A stretch of DNA of 64,000 nt from Streptomyces caniferus (GTDB lineage: Bacteria; Actinomycetota; Actinomycetes; Streptomycetales; Streptomycetaceae), in assembly GCF_009811555.1 (NCBI RefSeq), contig NZ_BLIN01000002.1, positions 744,001-808,000 on the forward strand, read 5' to 3'. Within the stretch, counting starts at the first letter, position 1. Each line of letters begins with the position of its first letter. The position numbers were made by a program, and so were the translations under genes. Below, piece after piece: positions 16,166 through 23,754 of this stretch. Under the pieces are notes generated by a model. The model ran no database searches. It saw nothing but the letters and a program-made list of their open reading frames with translations, and was not told where the DNA came from.

Positions 16166-17407
16166 CTACGCCGGGTCGTTGACGGATTCGGGGGAGGTAT
16201 CCGGGGCTGCCTCGGAGCCCATCGGGGCCGTGCCCAGGGGGACATAGGCACGCAGGGCGAAGCCGCGGCCGCGCGGGGCGGGGCCGGTCTCCAGGCGGCC
16301 TTCGGCCAGGGCGAGGCGCTCGCGCAGGCCGCTGAGGCCGTTGCCGTCGTGCTGGGCGCGGGGCGGGCCCGCCCCGTCGTCGAGCACCGTCAGGCACAGG
16401 TAGCGGCGCTCGTCGGCCTCCCACTCCTCGGCGAGCAGCAGCTCGCAGTGGCGGGCTCCGCTGTGCCGGACGACGTTGGTGACGGCCTCCCGCAGCGCCC
16501 AGGCCAGCGCGCCCTCCTCGTCGGCCGCGAGCCCGCGGTACTCGACCTCCAAGGCCGGGTCGGCGGTGAACTCGACCCCTGCCGTGCGCAGCGCGGCCCG
16601 CGCCCCGGTGAGTTCGACGGCGAGCCGGGGTCTGCGGTAGCCGGTGACCGCCTCGCGCACATCGACCAGCGCCTGCCTGCTGACCTGCTCGATGTCGGCG
16701 ACCTGCCGGGCGGCGTCGGCCGGGCGGTCGGGCAGCATCCGGCCGGCCAGCTCGCTCTTGAGCGTGATCAGGGAGAGGGAGTGGCCGAGGAGGTCGTGCA
16801 GATCGCGGGCGAGGCGCAACCGCTCTTCGTTGGCGGCGAGGCGGGCGACCTCCTGGCGGGCGGCGCGCAGCTCCTTGGTCGTATGGATCAGATGCTGCAC
16901 GCCGACCATCATGAAGCCGCTGCCCAGCGCGGGCAGGCCGTAGGCGAAGACGAAGTAGTCGCGGATATCCGGATAGCGCGCCCCGACGGCTATCAGCACC
17001 ACGGTCACCAGCGGAATGGTCCAGCGGGACTGCCGCCAGGGCAGCACCACGGCCGTGGCCACGCTGGTGAAGATGAAGAGCACCAGCCACGTGTAGTCGA
17101 GCGTCCAGGAGAGCACGGTGGACAGCGCCAGCATCAGGACCAGCGCGGCGTACATCGGCCGGCCGGAGGCCATCCGCCACATGTGGCGGAAGACCACGAA
17201 GAAGTAGCAGAGCACGAAGAGCGCGAGCCCCAGGCCGCCCCAGATCCGCTCGGTGGCGGAGACGCCGACCCGCAGCAGCTGGCCCACCGGGCCGGCCAGG
17301 TACAGCAGCCAGATGCTGATCCACATCATCTTGCCGACCGCCTGGCGGCGGTTGCCGGGTGCCTGTCCGATCCTCATCGGGCCGCCGGCCCAGGACTCGC
17401 TCGTCAT
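16166..17407 (-). CDS. DesK-like sensor histidine kinase
   Basis: 413 residues. About five or six membrane helices fill residues ~25-165 with no large extracellular domain, so it should sense the membrane itself or a lipid-soluble compound. A HisKA_3 dimerisation helix with the phosphorylated His (RLARDLHDLLGHSLSLI) and an HATPase domain (REAVTNVVRHS N-box, GNGLSGLRERLAL G-box) follow. The start is ATG 17407, preceded by GAGG; a later ATG ten codons in is possible. It is directly downstream of the ABC permease (10-base gap) and upstream of its response regulator. This set-up is typical of drug- or lipid-responsive exporters. Confidence 0.92.
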   Translation of the reverse strand: MTSESWAGGPMRIGQAPGNRRQAVGKMMWISIWLLYLAGPVGQLLRVGVSATERIWGGLGLALFVLCYFFVVFRHMWRMASGRPMYAALVLMLALSTVLSWTLDYTWLVLFIFTSVATAVVLPWRQSRWTIPLVTVVLIAVGARYPDIRDYFVFAYGLPALGSGFMMVGVQHLIHTTKELRAARQEVARLAANEERLRLARDLHDLLGHSLSLITLKSELAGRMLPDRPADAARQVADIEQVSRQALVDVREAVTGYRRPRLAVELTGARAALRTAGVEFTADPALEVEYRGLAADEEGALAWALREAVTNVVRHSGARHCELLLAEEWEADERRYLCLTVLDDGAGPPRAQHDGNGLSGLRERLALAEGRLETGPAPRGRGFALRAYVPLGTAPMGSEAAPDTSPESVNDPA

Positions 17408-17417
17408 CTCCCGTGCC

Positions 17418-18155
17418 TCACGCCTTCCGGGTGTCCTTGCGGTAGAGCCAGGCCGCGCCACCGGCGAAGACCAGCAGGTACCCGGCCAGTATGGCCATGT
17501 CCTTCAGATGGGGTGCCTGACCGGCCTCGACGGCGGTGCCCAGCGCGGTGTACGCGTGGGTGGGCAGCCACTCGGCGATGTTCTGCACCCACTGCGGCAG
17601 GATCGTCAGCGGCATCCACAGGCCGCCGAGGAACGCCAGGCCGAAGTAGACCAGCATGGAGATCGGACGGACCGCGTCACCGGTGGCCAGATAGCCGATG
17701 GCGACGCCCAGGGCGGCGAAGACGAAGCTGCCGAGCCAGGTGCCGGCGGCGATGGCGAACCACTGCCAGGCCTCCAGCCGGACGCCCTTGACCGCTGCGG
17801 CCACGATCATGACGAGCAGGATCGACGGCAGGCTGACGGTCGCGGCCGCGGCCATCTTGGCGGCGACATAGCCGCGGCCGGGCAGGGCCGTCAGCCGCAG
17901 CTGCCGCACCCAGCCCTTCTCCCGCTCCTTGGCAATGCGCTCGCTGTTGCCCAGCAGCACGGCCGTCATGGCGCCGAATGCGGCCATGGACACCATGAAG
18001 TAGAGCCCCATGTTCAGCTGCATACCGGGGATCGGCTTGCTGTCCGCGCCGCCGGCGATGAGGAGGTACAGCGCCGGTGGGTAGATCACCGAGAAGAACA
18101 TGAACTTCTTGTTCCGCAGTGCGCGGATGATCTCCAGCTTGATCAGAGTGGTCAT
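17418..18155 (-). CDS. ABC-2 type exporter permease
   Basis: 245 residues with six hydrophobic segments, the ABC-2 membrane fold. The segment ERIAKEREKGWVRQLRLTALP is the cytoplasmic coupling region characteristic of this class of drug/lipid exporters. The ATG at 18155 overlaps the ATPase stop (ATGA), so stoichiometric expression is likely. Together with the ATPase it should form an exporter whose substrate is unknown. The next gene is the histidine kinase. Confidence 0.92.
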   Translation of the reverse strand: MTTLIKLEIIRALRNKKFMFFSVIYPPALYLLIAGGADSKPIPGMQLNMGLYFMVSMAAFGAMTAVLLGNSERIAKEREKGWVRQLRLTALPGRGYVAAKMAAAATVSLPSILLVMIVAAAVKGVRLEAWQWFAIAAGTWLGSFVFAALGVAIGYLATGDAVRPISMLVYFGLAFLGGLWMPLTILPQWVQNIAEWLPTHAYTALGTAVEAGQAPHLKDMAILAGYLLVFAGGAAWLYRKDTRKA

Positions 18156-19123
18156 CGGGCCGCCTCCTCGGCGGTGGCGGAGGTCGCGTCGGAAGCGGTG
18201 GTCAGGGCGATGAAGGCCTGTTCCAGGCCGAGGCCGGAGACTTCGAGGTGGTGCGGGTAGAGGCCGAGGCCGTAGAGGGCGTGGACCGTGGCGTCGGCGT
18301 CGTGGGACTGGAGGCGGACCGTGCGTCCGGAGATCTCCAGCGCGGTCAGGGACGGCAGGGCGTGGAGCGCCTCGCGGTCGATCGGCCCGTCCAGCTCGAA
18401 GGCGACCCGGCGGGCACCGGCCCTGGCCTTGATCTCGGCGGCGGTGCCGTCGGCCAGCACCCGGCCGCGGTGCAGCACGATCACCCGGTCGGCGATCTCG
18501 TCGGCCTCTTCGAGGTAGTGCGTGGCGAACAGGACCGTACGGCCCTCCTGGGCCTGGCGGCGCATCGCGCCCCAGAAGGCCTGCCGGGCGGAGACGTCCA
18601 TACCGGTGGTCGGCTCGTCCAGCACGATCAGGTCGCCCGCGCCGGCCGTGGCGAGGGCGAAGCGCACCCGCTGCTCCTGGCCGCCGGAGAGCTTGTCGAC
18701 CATGCGGTCGGCGATGTCGGTGATGCCGGCGGTCGCCATGATCTGGTCGAGGGGATAGCCGCGCGGATGCAGATCGCGGGCGAGCTTGACCAGCTCCTTG
18801 ACCTTCACGCCCTCCATCAGGCCGCCGCTCTGCAGCATCGCGCCGACCCTGCCCTGCTCGATGGCGCCCTGCGGGGTCGTACCGAACAGGGTCACGCTGC
18901 CGGAGTCGGCGCTGCGCAGCCCGAGCAGCAGGTCGAGGGTCGAGGACTTGCCCGCGCCGTTCGGGCCGAGAAGGGCGACGGTTTCGCCCGGGTACAGCTC
19001 CAGATCGAGGTCGGCCACCGCGCGCACTGCGCCGTAACTCTTGCTGACCTGCCGGAAGCTGACCACGGGCGCACGGTCCGCGCCCGGCGCGGGGGTGGCT
19101 GTGCTGGTCGCTGTGGTCGTCAT
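18152..19123 (-). CDS. ABC exporter ATP-binding protein
   Basis: 323 residues. Walker A GPNGAGKSS, Q-loop MLQSGG, signature LSGGQEQRV, Walker B LIVLDEPTTGMD and the H-loop ATHY are all present; the last ~90 residues form the regulatory domain of DrrA/CcmA-type exporters. Start ATG 19123 has GAGGGGC upstream. It is the first gene of the four-gene unit ATPase-permease-kinase-regulator. An 18-bp palindrome lies 58 bases upstream of the start. Confidence 0.94.
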   Translation of the reverse strand: MTTTATSTATPAPGADRAPVVSFRQVSKSYGAVRAVADLDLELYPGETVALLGPNGAGKSSTLDLLLGLRSADSGSVTLFGTTPQGAIEQGRVGAMLQSGGLMEGVKVKELVKLARDLHPRGYPLDQIMATAGITDIADRMVDKLSGGQEQRVRFALATAGAGDLIVLDEPTTGMDVSARQAFWGAMRRQAQEGRTVLFATHYLEEADEIADRVIVLHRGRVLADGTAAEIKARAGARRVAFELDGPIDREALHALPSLTALEISGRTVRLQSHDADATVHALYGLGLYPHHLEVSGLGLEQAFIALTTASDATSATAEEAAR

Positions 19124-19180
19124 GCCCCTCAGCTTCCGGGATCCGCAGCGCACGCGGCAGTGTCGGCCGTATGCACTGTG

Positions 19181-19198
19181 CCATGACATCTGTCATGG
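19181..19198. promoter_or_regulatory. 18-bp palindrome, candidate operator of the ABC/two-component operon
   Basis: CCATGACA-TC-TGTCATGG is a perfect inverted repeat with a two-base centre, 58-75 bases upstream of the ATPase start codon. LuxR-family regulators of the DesR type bind such TGACA/TGTCA dyads, and the operon encodes one, so autoregulation is a reasonable inference. Confidence 0.6.
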
Positions 19199-19200
19199 GT

Positions 19201-19256
19201 GAGGCCCCCTAGGGGTCTTCTCGGGGTACTCCCGGAAGACGCCCTGCGGGGGCCTC
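19201..19256 (-). terminator. Long interrupted hairpin after the peptidoglycan-binding protein gene
   Basis: The outer stem GAGGCCCCC (19201-19209) pairs with GGGGGCCTC (19248-19256). An inner stem GTCTTC/GAAGAC (19215-19220 with 19235-19240) continues into CGGG/CCCG. It lies 29 bases past the stop at 19285 and just before the next operon's control region. Confidence 0.75.
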
Positions 19257-19284
19257 TCACCTGCGGTGTGACGACGCGCGGCGG

Positions 19285-21468
19285 TCAGTTGCCGTTCGTG
19301 GCGATGGTCTGGACCCGCTGGGACGGGGTGGTGCCGAGCAGCGCCCTGCCGACCGCGCTCGCCACCTCCTCGACGCTGACCGGGTGCTTGGAGCCGTCGC
19401 CCTTGGTCACCATGACGCCGTTGAAGGTGTCGCCGTAGAGCTGCTTGAGGGCCGGCCGGTCGTAGTACGGCACCAGACCGCCGTCCACGATCTTGAACGA
19501 CAGGAACTTCGGGATGGACTTCTGCGGGCTGAAGGAGACCGTGTGCGTCGCATCCGTACGGACCGTCACCAGACCGGACATCGCGGGCTCGGCGAACTGC
19601 TTCATCGCCTTGTTCACCGCGGCCTTGCCGACCTGCGGCTGCTGGGTGCTCGCGGCCAGCACCACGGGTGCGTCGGTGCCGGTCGTGGCGCGGGTGCGGT
19701 AGGCGTCGGTGACCTTCTTCTTGGACGCCTGCACATCGATCGCCTTGTGCGGCACGCCGTAGTGCGGCACCGCCTTGCCGTTCTCGAAGGTGATCCCGCC
19801 GTCCTTGGCGGCGCCTGCGGGCCCCGCCGCGTTCTCCAGCGCGATCTGCAGCTTCTCGTCGTCGACGACCACCTCGGGCTCGGCCGGACGCGTCCCCCCG
19901 AACAGCGAGCCGATGACGGAGACCGGGTTGTAGTCCCGGCCGGCCGCCTTGCGGACCGTCGCCTGCGGGTCGATGTCCAGGCCGGCCCGGTCGGGCTCGA
20001 GGGTCGCGTCCCTGCCGTCGACGGTGAGCTTGAGCGGCGTGGCGCGGCGGCCCTTGAGCGCCGCCTCCAGCTTCTTGACCGCCTCTTCCTTGGTGGTGCC
20101 GCCGATGTCCACGCCCAGCGCGGTGGTGCCGTTGGGCACGTCGGCGTGGTCGAGCAGCAGACCGGCACCGTAGGCGACACCGGCCAGGACCACGACGGCC
20201 ACGCCCGCGAGGACGAGCTTGTTGCGGCCCTTCTTGGGCGGGTTGATCGGCTCGGGGATCTTCGGCCGCGGCTTCGCGGCGGGACGGTCGCCGTCCTCGC
20301 CCGGAGCCGCCGCGAACGGCGACGGTGCCGAAGGACCGTCGGCTCCGGGGATCTTCGGGATGCCGCTGACCAGCGTGTCACCGGACACCCGGTCACGGCC
20401 GCCGCCCTGGGTGCCCTTCGCGCCGCCCTTGCCCTTCGGACCGCCGGGCGCCTTGCCCTTCGGACCGCCGGGCAGGCCGCCCGTCACACCGCCGGCGGCA
20501 CCGAGGCCGCTGCCGGGGCCGGCGAGCGGCGCCGGCGGCTGCGGAGTGAGCTCCGCGGTGTCGTCGCTGATCTGGGGCGTGCCGCCGGTGCCGGGGTCGC
20601 TGAACCCGGGCGGGAGGTTGAGCGCGGAGTTGCCGCGCGCGGGCCCGGTCGTCGGGCCGTTCGGGCCGCCCGCCGGGGCGTCGAACGGGGTGTGGTCACG
20701 GGTGGGCCCGGCCGGGGTGTCGAACGGCGAACCGCCGGGTGCCGCCCCGTCGAACGGCGAACCGGCGCCGCGCTGACCCTCGTCGTACGGCGAGGCGCCG
20801 CCGCGCGGACCGCTGTCGAACGGCGAACCGCCGCCCTGCCGGGGTCCGCCGCTCTGCCGGGCACCGGCGTCGAAGGGCGACGCGCCGTCCTGAGGGGCCG
20901 GGTTGTCGGAGAAGTACGGCAGGTCGGGACGCTGCGGCTGCTGTCCGCCGGACGGGCCGCGCGGCGGGGTGGCACCGCCCGGGGCGGGCGGCACGGCATG
21001 GGACCCGGTGGAGGACTGCCCGCCGGGTCCGGCCTGCGGCTTGCGCGGTGCGAACCAGTCGCTGGTCTTCTCGGTCTGGCCGCCCGCGGGGGCCTCGTCC
21101 GCCGGGGCGTCGGGCCGCGGGGTGTTCGCCGTACGCTCCGCCTTCCGCTCGCTGCCGCGGGCAGGGCGGGGCGTACCGCGGGAACCGGCGGAACCGCCGG
21201 AACCAGCCGATCCGTTCATGCCGGACTCCTCACCGACGGGCTTGCGCACGACGACCGGCGGGATGGGGCGCGACCCCGGAATGTTGATCTTGATCCGCGT
21301 CGTCAGTGTGGTCTCGGTTTTGGGCTCCTCCGGCTGCGCCGCGGCACCGGGCGCCGGCGCCTCGTCGGCATCTCCCCTGGGCGAGCCGTACGGCGGCGTC
21401 CCTGATGGGTACGCGGCTCCGCCACGGCCCTGAGGGCCGGAGGACGAACTGTCAGATTCACGACTCAA
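19285..21468 (-). CDS. Single-pass membrane protein with PG_binding_4 domain and long disordered N-terminus
   Basis: 727 residues. The start is TTG 21468, with GGGAG eight bases upstream. Residues 1-~410 are a Gly/Pro-rich, low-complexity cytoplasmic tail; residues ~190-260 contain repeated SPFD/SPYD/TPFD motifs. One membrane helix (~414-438, KLVLAGVAVVVLAGVAYGAGLLL) follows. The outside part has the VanW-associated PG_binding_4 pattern (ALGVDIGGTTKEEAVKKLEAAL... then a second copy around VTDAYRTRATTG), but no VanW domain. It probably contacts peptidoglycan outside and proteins inside. It is downstream of mshB-DUF6113 on the same strand. The exact role is unknown. Confidence 0.82.
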   Translation of the reverse strand: MSRESDSSSSGPQGRGGAAYPSGTPPYGSPRGDADEAPAPGAAAQPEEPKTETTLTTRIKINIPGSRPIPPVVVRKPVGEESGMNGSAGSGGSAGSRGTPRPARGSERKAERTANTPRPDAPADEAPAGGQTEKTSDWFAPRKPQAGPGGQSSTGSHAVPPAPGGATPPRGPSGGQQPQRPDLPYFSDNPAPQDGASPFDAGARQSGGPRQGGGSPFDSGPRGGASPYDEGQRGAGSPFDGAAPGGSPFDTPAGPTRDHTPFDAPAGGPNGPTTGPARGNSALNLPPGFSDPGTGGTPQISDDTAELTPQPPAPLAGPGSGLGAAGGVTGGLPGGPKGKAPGGPKGKGGAKGTQGGGRDRVSGDTLVSGIPKIPGADGPSAPSPFAAAPGEDGDRPAAKPRPKIPEPINPPKKGRNKLVLAGVAVVVLAGVAYGAGLLLDHADVPNGTTALGVDIGGTTKEEAVKKLEAALKGRRATPLKLTVDGRDATLEPDRAGLDIDPQATVRKAAGRDYNPVSVIGSLFGGTRPAEPEVVVDDEKLQIALENAAGPAGAAKDGGITFENGKAVPHYGVPHKAIDVQASKKKVTDAYRTRATTGTDAPVVLAASTQQPQVGKAAVNKAMKQFAEPAMSGLVTVRTDATHTVSFSPQKSIPKFLSFKIVDGGLVPYYDRPALKQLYGDTFNGVMVTKGDGSKHPVSVEEVASAVGRALLGTTPSQRVQTIATNGN

Positions 21469-21510
21469 AGCAGGTTCTCCCGGTTGGCTCCGCCGCTCGT
21501 CAGAGATGAT

Positions 21511-21540
21511 CCCCGGCCACAGGCCGGGGGGTGCCCCCAG
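21511..21540. repeat. Dispersed hairpin repeat with GGTGCCCCC tail, copy 2; likely mshB-operon terminator
   Basis: CCCCGGCC (21511-21518) and GGCCGGGG (21522-21529) form an eight-bp stem with an ACA loop, followed by GGTGCCCCCAG. It shares the GGTGCCCCC tail with 11805-11836. Its place between DUF6113 and the next gene suggests it also acts as terminator. Confidence 0.6.
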
Positions 21541-21683
21541 GGCGGCGCGACGGCGCGCACCACCATACTGTCCGCCGCGGGCGGCCACCCGGGGAGCGTA
21601 CGAACACCGCCGCCACGGGCGAACCCCCGGGGCCCGGTCGGTTCACCCCGGCCAGCGCGGCATCCGTCCCGGTATGGACCACG

Positions 21684-22235
21684 TCATCCGCCAACTCGGC
21701 CGTACCGGAGGCCCGTAGCGCGCATCTGGGCGGTGGTGGCGCAGATCACAGCGACCAGGATGCCGCCCAGCAGGAAGATGTACGAACCGACCCCGGCGCC
21801 GAAAAGAAAGTCACCTTCCGGCCGGACGTTGCTGAGCAGCGCGAACACCGTCACCAGCCAGGCCGCGCCGGGCACCAGCACGCCCGCCGAGGTGCCGGTC
21901 GCCCGGACGCCCCCGTAGAACAGGCCGCCGACACCGGCCAGCGCCAGCACCAACCCGCCGGGGAACCAGGCCGCTTGCACCAGCGTTCCCGCGCACGCGA
22001 CCAGCACGCCCGTGAGGAGAAGAAGCACATATATGCCCACCCGGCCCGGTGTCAGCGGTGCGGTCAGCGCGGCACCGGCCGTCGGCACCACGGGAGCGCC
22101 GGACCGGTCACGGGGCGTCCCGCCCGAGCCCGCCCGCGACCGCTGCCCCTTGCCCGAGGACGCACCGCCCTTACCGCCGGAGGCCGCTCGGCCGCTTCCC
22201 TCGGCGGCGTTCCCGCCGCCCTTCGCCGTACTCAT
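21684..22235 (-). CDS. DUF6113 family membrane protein
   Basis: 183 residues: a ~60-residue Gly/Ser/Lys-rich N-terminal tail, then four hydrophobic segments ending close to the C-terminus. No catalytic motif. The ATG at 22235 overlaps the mshB stop (ATGA). The same small membrane protein follows mshB in mycobacteria (Rv1171 beside Rv1170), so the coupling is old. Function is unknown; a link to mycothiol metabolism or transport is only suggested by position. Confidence 0.85.
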   Translation of the reverse strand: MSTAKGGGNAAEGSGRAASGGKGGASSGKGQRSRAGSGGTPRDRSGAPVVPTAGAALTAPLTPGRVGIYVLLLLTGVLVACAGTLVQAAWFPGGLVLALAGVGGLFYGGVRATGTSAGVLVPGAAWLVTVFALLSNVRPEGDFLFGAGVGSYIFLLGGILVAVICATTAQMRATGLRYGRVGG

Positions 22236-23218
22236 TCCGCCGCCTCCTCGATCCGGGCACTCTCCTCCATACCCACCATTCCGCCCAAACCCGCGAAAAG
22301 ATCGTCCTCGCGCGCACCGCCCGCGGCGCCGGGGACCCCGTGCACCAGCCGATAGTGCTCCGTGCCGAACAGTGGCTGACCCAAGTCGTTGGAGAGCGCG
22401 AAGAACGGTCCGTCGACCGCGATCTGGGTGTAGTGCGCCCGCATCGCCGCGGTCTTCGCGGCCGTGTGCGCGGGCTCGCCGGTGAGGGACGCCGTGACCT
22501 CGGAGTCCGGCACCACGCCCGGCACATCGTCGGCGGAGGCGATCCCGGGGAAGTGGTGACCGGCCGCCCGCAGCCGCGCGAAGCCCTCCTCGACCTCGGA
22601 GCGGGGGTTGCAGTTCCAGTAGATCTTCCCGATCGCGTGCGCAGCGCCCAGCTCGGGACGGAAATCCGCCTGCGCGGCCAGCTCGGCGGCGCGCATGGCC
22701 ACCCGGTGGGCCTGGATGTGGTCGGGGTGGCCGTATCCGCCGTTCGGGTCGTAGGTGACCAGGACCTGCGGCCCGACCTCGCGGATCACGGCGACCAGAT
22801 GGCCGGCCGCCTCGTCGAGCGGGGCCTGCCAGAAGGCGTCCGGACGGTCGTTCTGCGGGGCGCCCATCATCCCGGAGTCCCGGTAGCGGCCCGGCCCGCC
22901 GAGGAAACGGTGGTCCGTGACGCCCAGGGCCTCCATCGCGGCGGCCAGCTCGCCGACGCGGTACTCGCCGAGGGTGTCGTCGCGGTCCGGCGCGAGGGAG
23001 GCGAGCTCGGGCGGGATGACCTCGCCCTCCTCGCCGCGGGTGCAGGTCACGAGGGTGACCAGCGCGCCCTCGGCCGCGTACTTGGCCATGGTCACGCCGT
23101 TGTTGATCGACTCGTCGTCGGGGTGCGCGTGCACCAGCAGCAGCCGACGGGAGAAGGCCGGGCGCGCGGCGGTCCCCTCGGCGGGGGCTGGCCGGGAACG
23201 GCCGGGCTGATCGCTCAT
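22232..23218 (-). CDS. mshB: N-acetyl-1-D-myo-inositol-2-amino-2-deoxy-alpha-D-glucopyranoside deacetylase
   Basis: 328-residue zinc deacetylase that produces GlcN-inositol in mycothiol synthesis. The LmbE-family metal motif is H32-P-D34-D35-E36 ([13 protein letters not shown]), and the third zinc ligand lies in [12 protein letters not shown]. The MshB-specific insertion [16 protein letters not shown] and the C-terminal HYRLVHG segment separate it from the related amidase Mca. No ribosome site precedes the ATG at 23218; TAGGCT lies six bases upstream (23230-23225), so a leaderless transcript is likely. Confidence 0.95.
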   Translation of the reverse strand: MSDQPGRSRPAPAEGTAARPAFSRRLLLVHAHPDDESINNGVTMAKYAAEGALVTLVTCTRGEEGEVIPPELASLAPDRDDTLGEYRVGELAAAMEALGVTDHRFLGGPGRYRDSGMMGAPQNDRPDAFWQAPLDEAAGHLVAVIREVGPQVLVTYDPNGGYGHPDHIQAHRVAMRAAELAAQADFRPELGAAHAIGKIYWNCNPRSEVEEGFARLRAAGHHFPGIASADDVPGVVPDSEVTASLTGEPAHTAAKTAAMRAHYTQIAVDGPFFALSNDLGQPLFGTEHYRLVHGVPGAAGGAREDDLFAGLGGMVGMEESARIEEAAE

Positions 23219-23224
23219 ACGGAC

Positions 23225-23230
23225 AGCCTA
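23225..23230 (-). promoter_or_regulatory. -10 box of a leaderless mshB promoter
   Basis: Minus-strand TAGGCT ends six bases before the mshB ATG, the spacing expected when the start codon is the first transcribed base. Confidence 0.5.
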
Positions 23231-23328
23231 CGAGCCGCCCGGTCCGCCTTCCGCAGGCGATCCCGGCCGCCGGGCATGCGGCCCGCCGGAGGGCGGGCGC
23301 ACGGCGGACGGGACCGGCCGGGGACGGG

Positions 23329-23523
23329 TCAGAACTTGATGTTCCCGAGCATGCCGGCGACGTTCGTCGTCAGCTGCTTGATCGTCGGGGCGATGGACGA
23401 GCTGGCCAGATAGAAGCCCAGCAGCATGCACACCAGGGCATGCGGGGTCTTCAGTCCGGACTTCTTGACAAGCAAGAAGACGATGATCGCCAGCAGCACC
23501 ACCGCCGAAATCGAGAGTGCCAC
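23329..23523 (-). CDS. 64-residue membrane protein
   Basis: Short protein with two hydrophobic segments: residues ~3-19 (LSISAVVLLAIIVFLLV) and ~29-46 (ALVCMLLGFYLASSSIAP), joined by a basic turn KKSGLKTPH. It ends in a polar tail TTNVAGMLGNIKF. The GTG at 23523 has the very strong ribosome site GGAGGTGAA, which argues that it is truly expressed. I recognise the sequence type as common in Streptomyces, including on mobile elements, but not its function. Stands alone between mshB and the divergent peptidase gene. Confidence 0.85.
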   Translation of the reverse strand: MALSISAVVLLAIIVFLLVKKSGLKTPHALVCMLLGFYLASSSIAPTIKQLTTNVAGMLGNIKF

Positions 23524-23742
23524 GGCGGTTCACCTCCAAGTACTCATGGTCCGAACAGAGTTGATGGTGCCCGGATCGCTTCCGCGAGTCCGCGCACCGG
23601 GTATGCCAAGGGCTCTTTACCCCGAACCCACAGCACCCAAGGGATCATAACTTTCCGTCCTAGCGCATAAGTCGGAGCACGGAAGCAGAGCGGGGGCGCA
23701 CACGATCTTCACGAGCGCGACCGCGGTGAGCCCGTCCCCCTT

Positions 23743-23748
23743 TAGGCT
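23743..23748 (+). promoter_or_regulatory. -10 box of a leaderless S9 peptidase promoter
   Basis: TAGGCT ends six bases before the ATG at 23755, and no ribosome site is present. The same hexamer and spacing occur at mshB. Confidence 0.5.
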
Positions 23749-23754
23749 CGGCCC

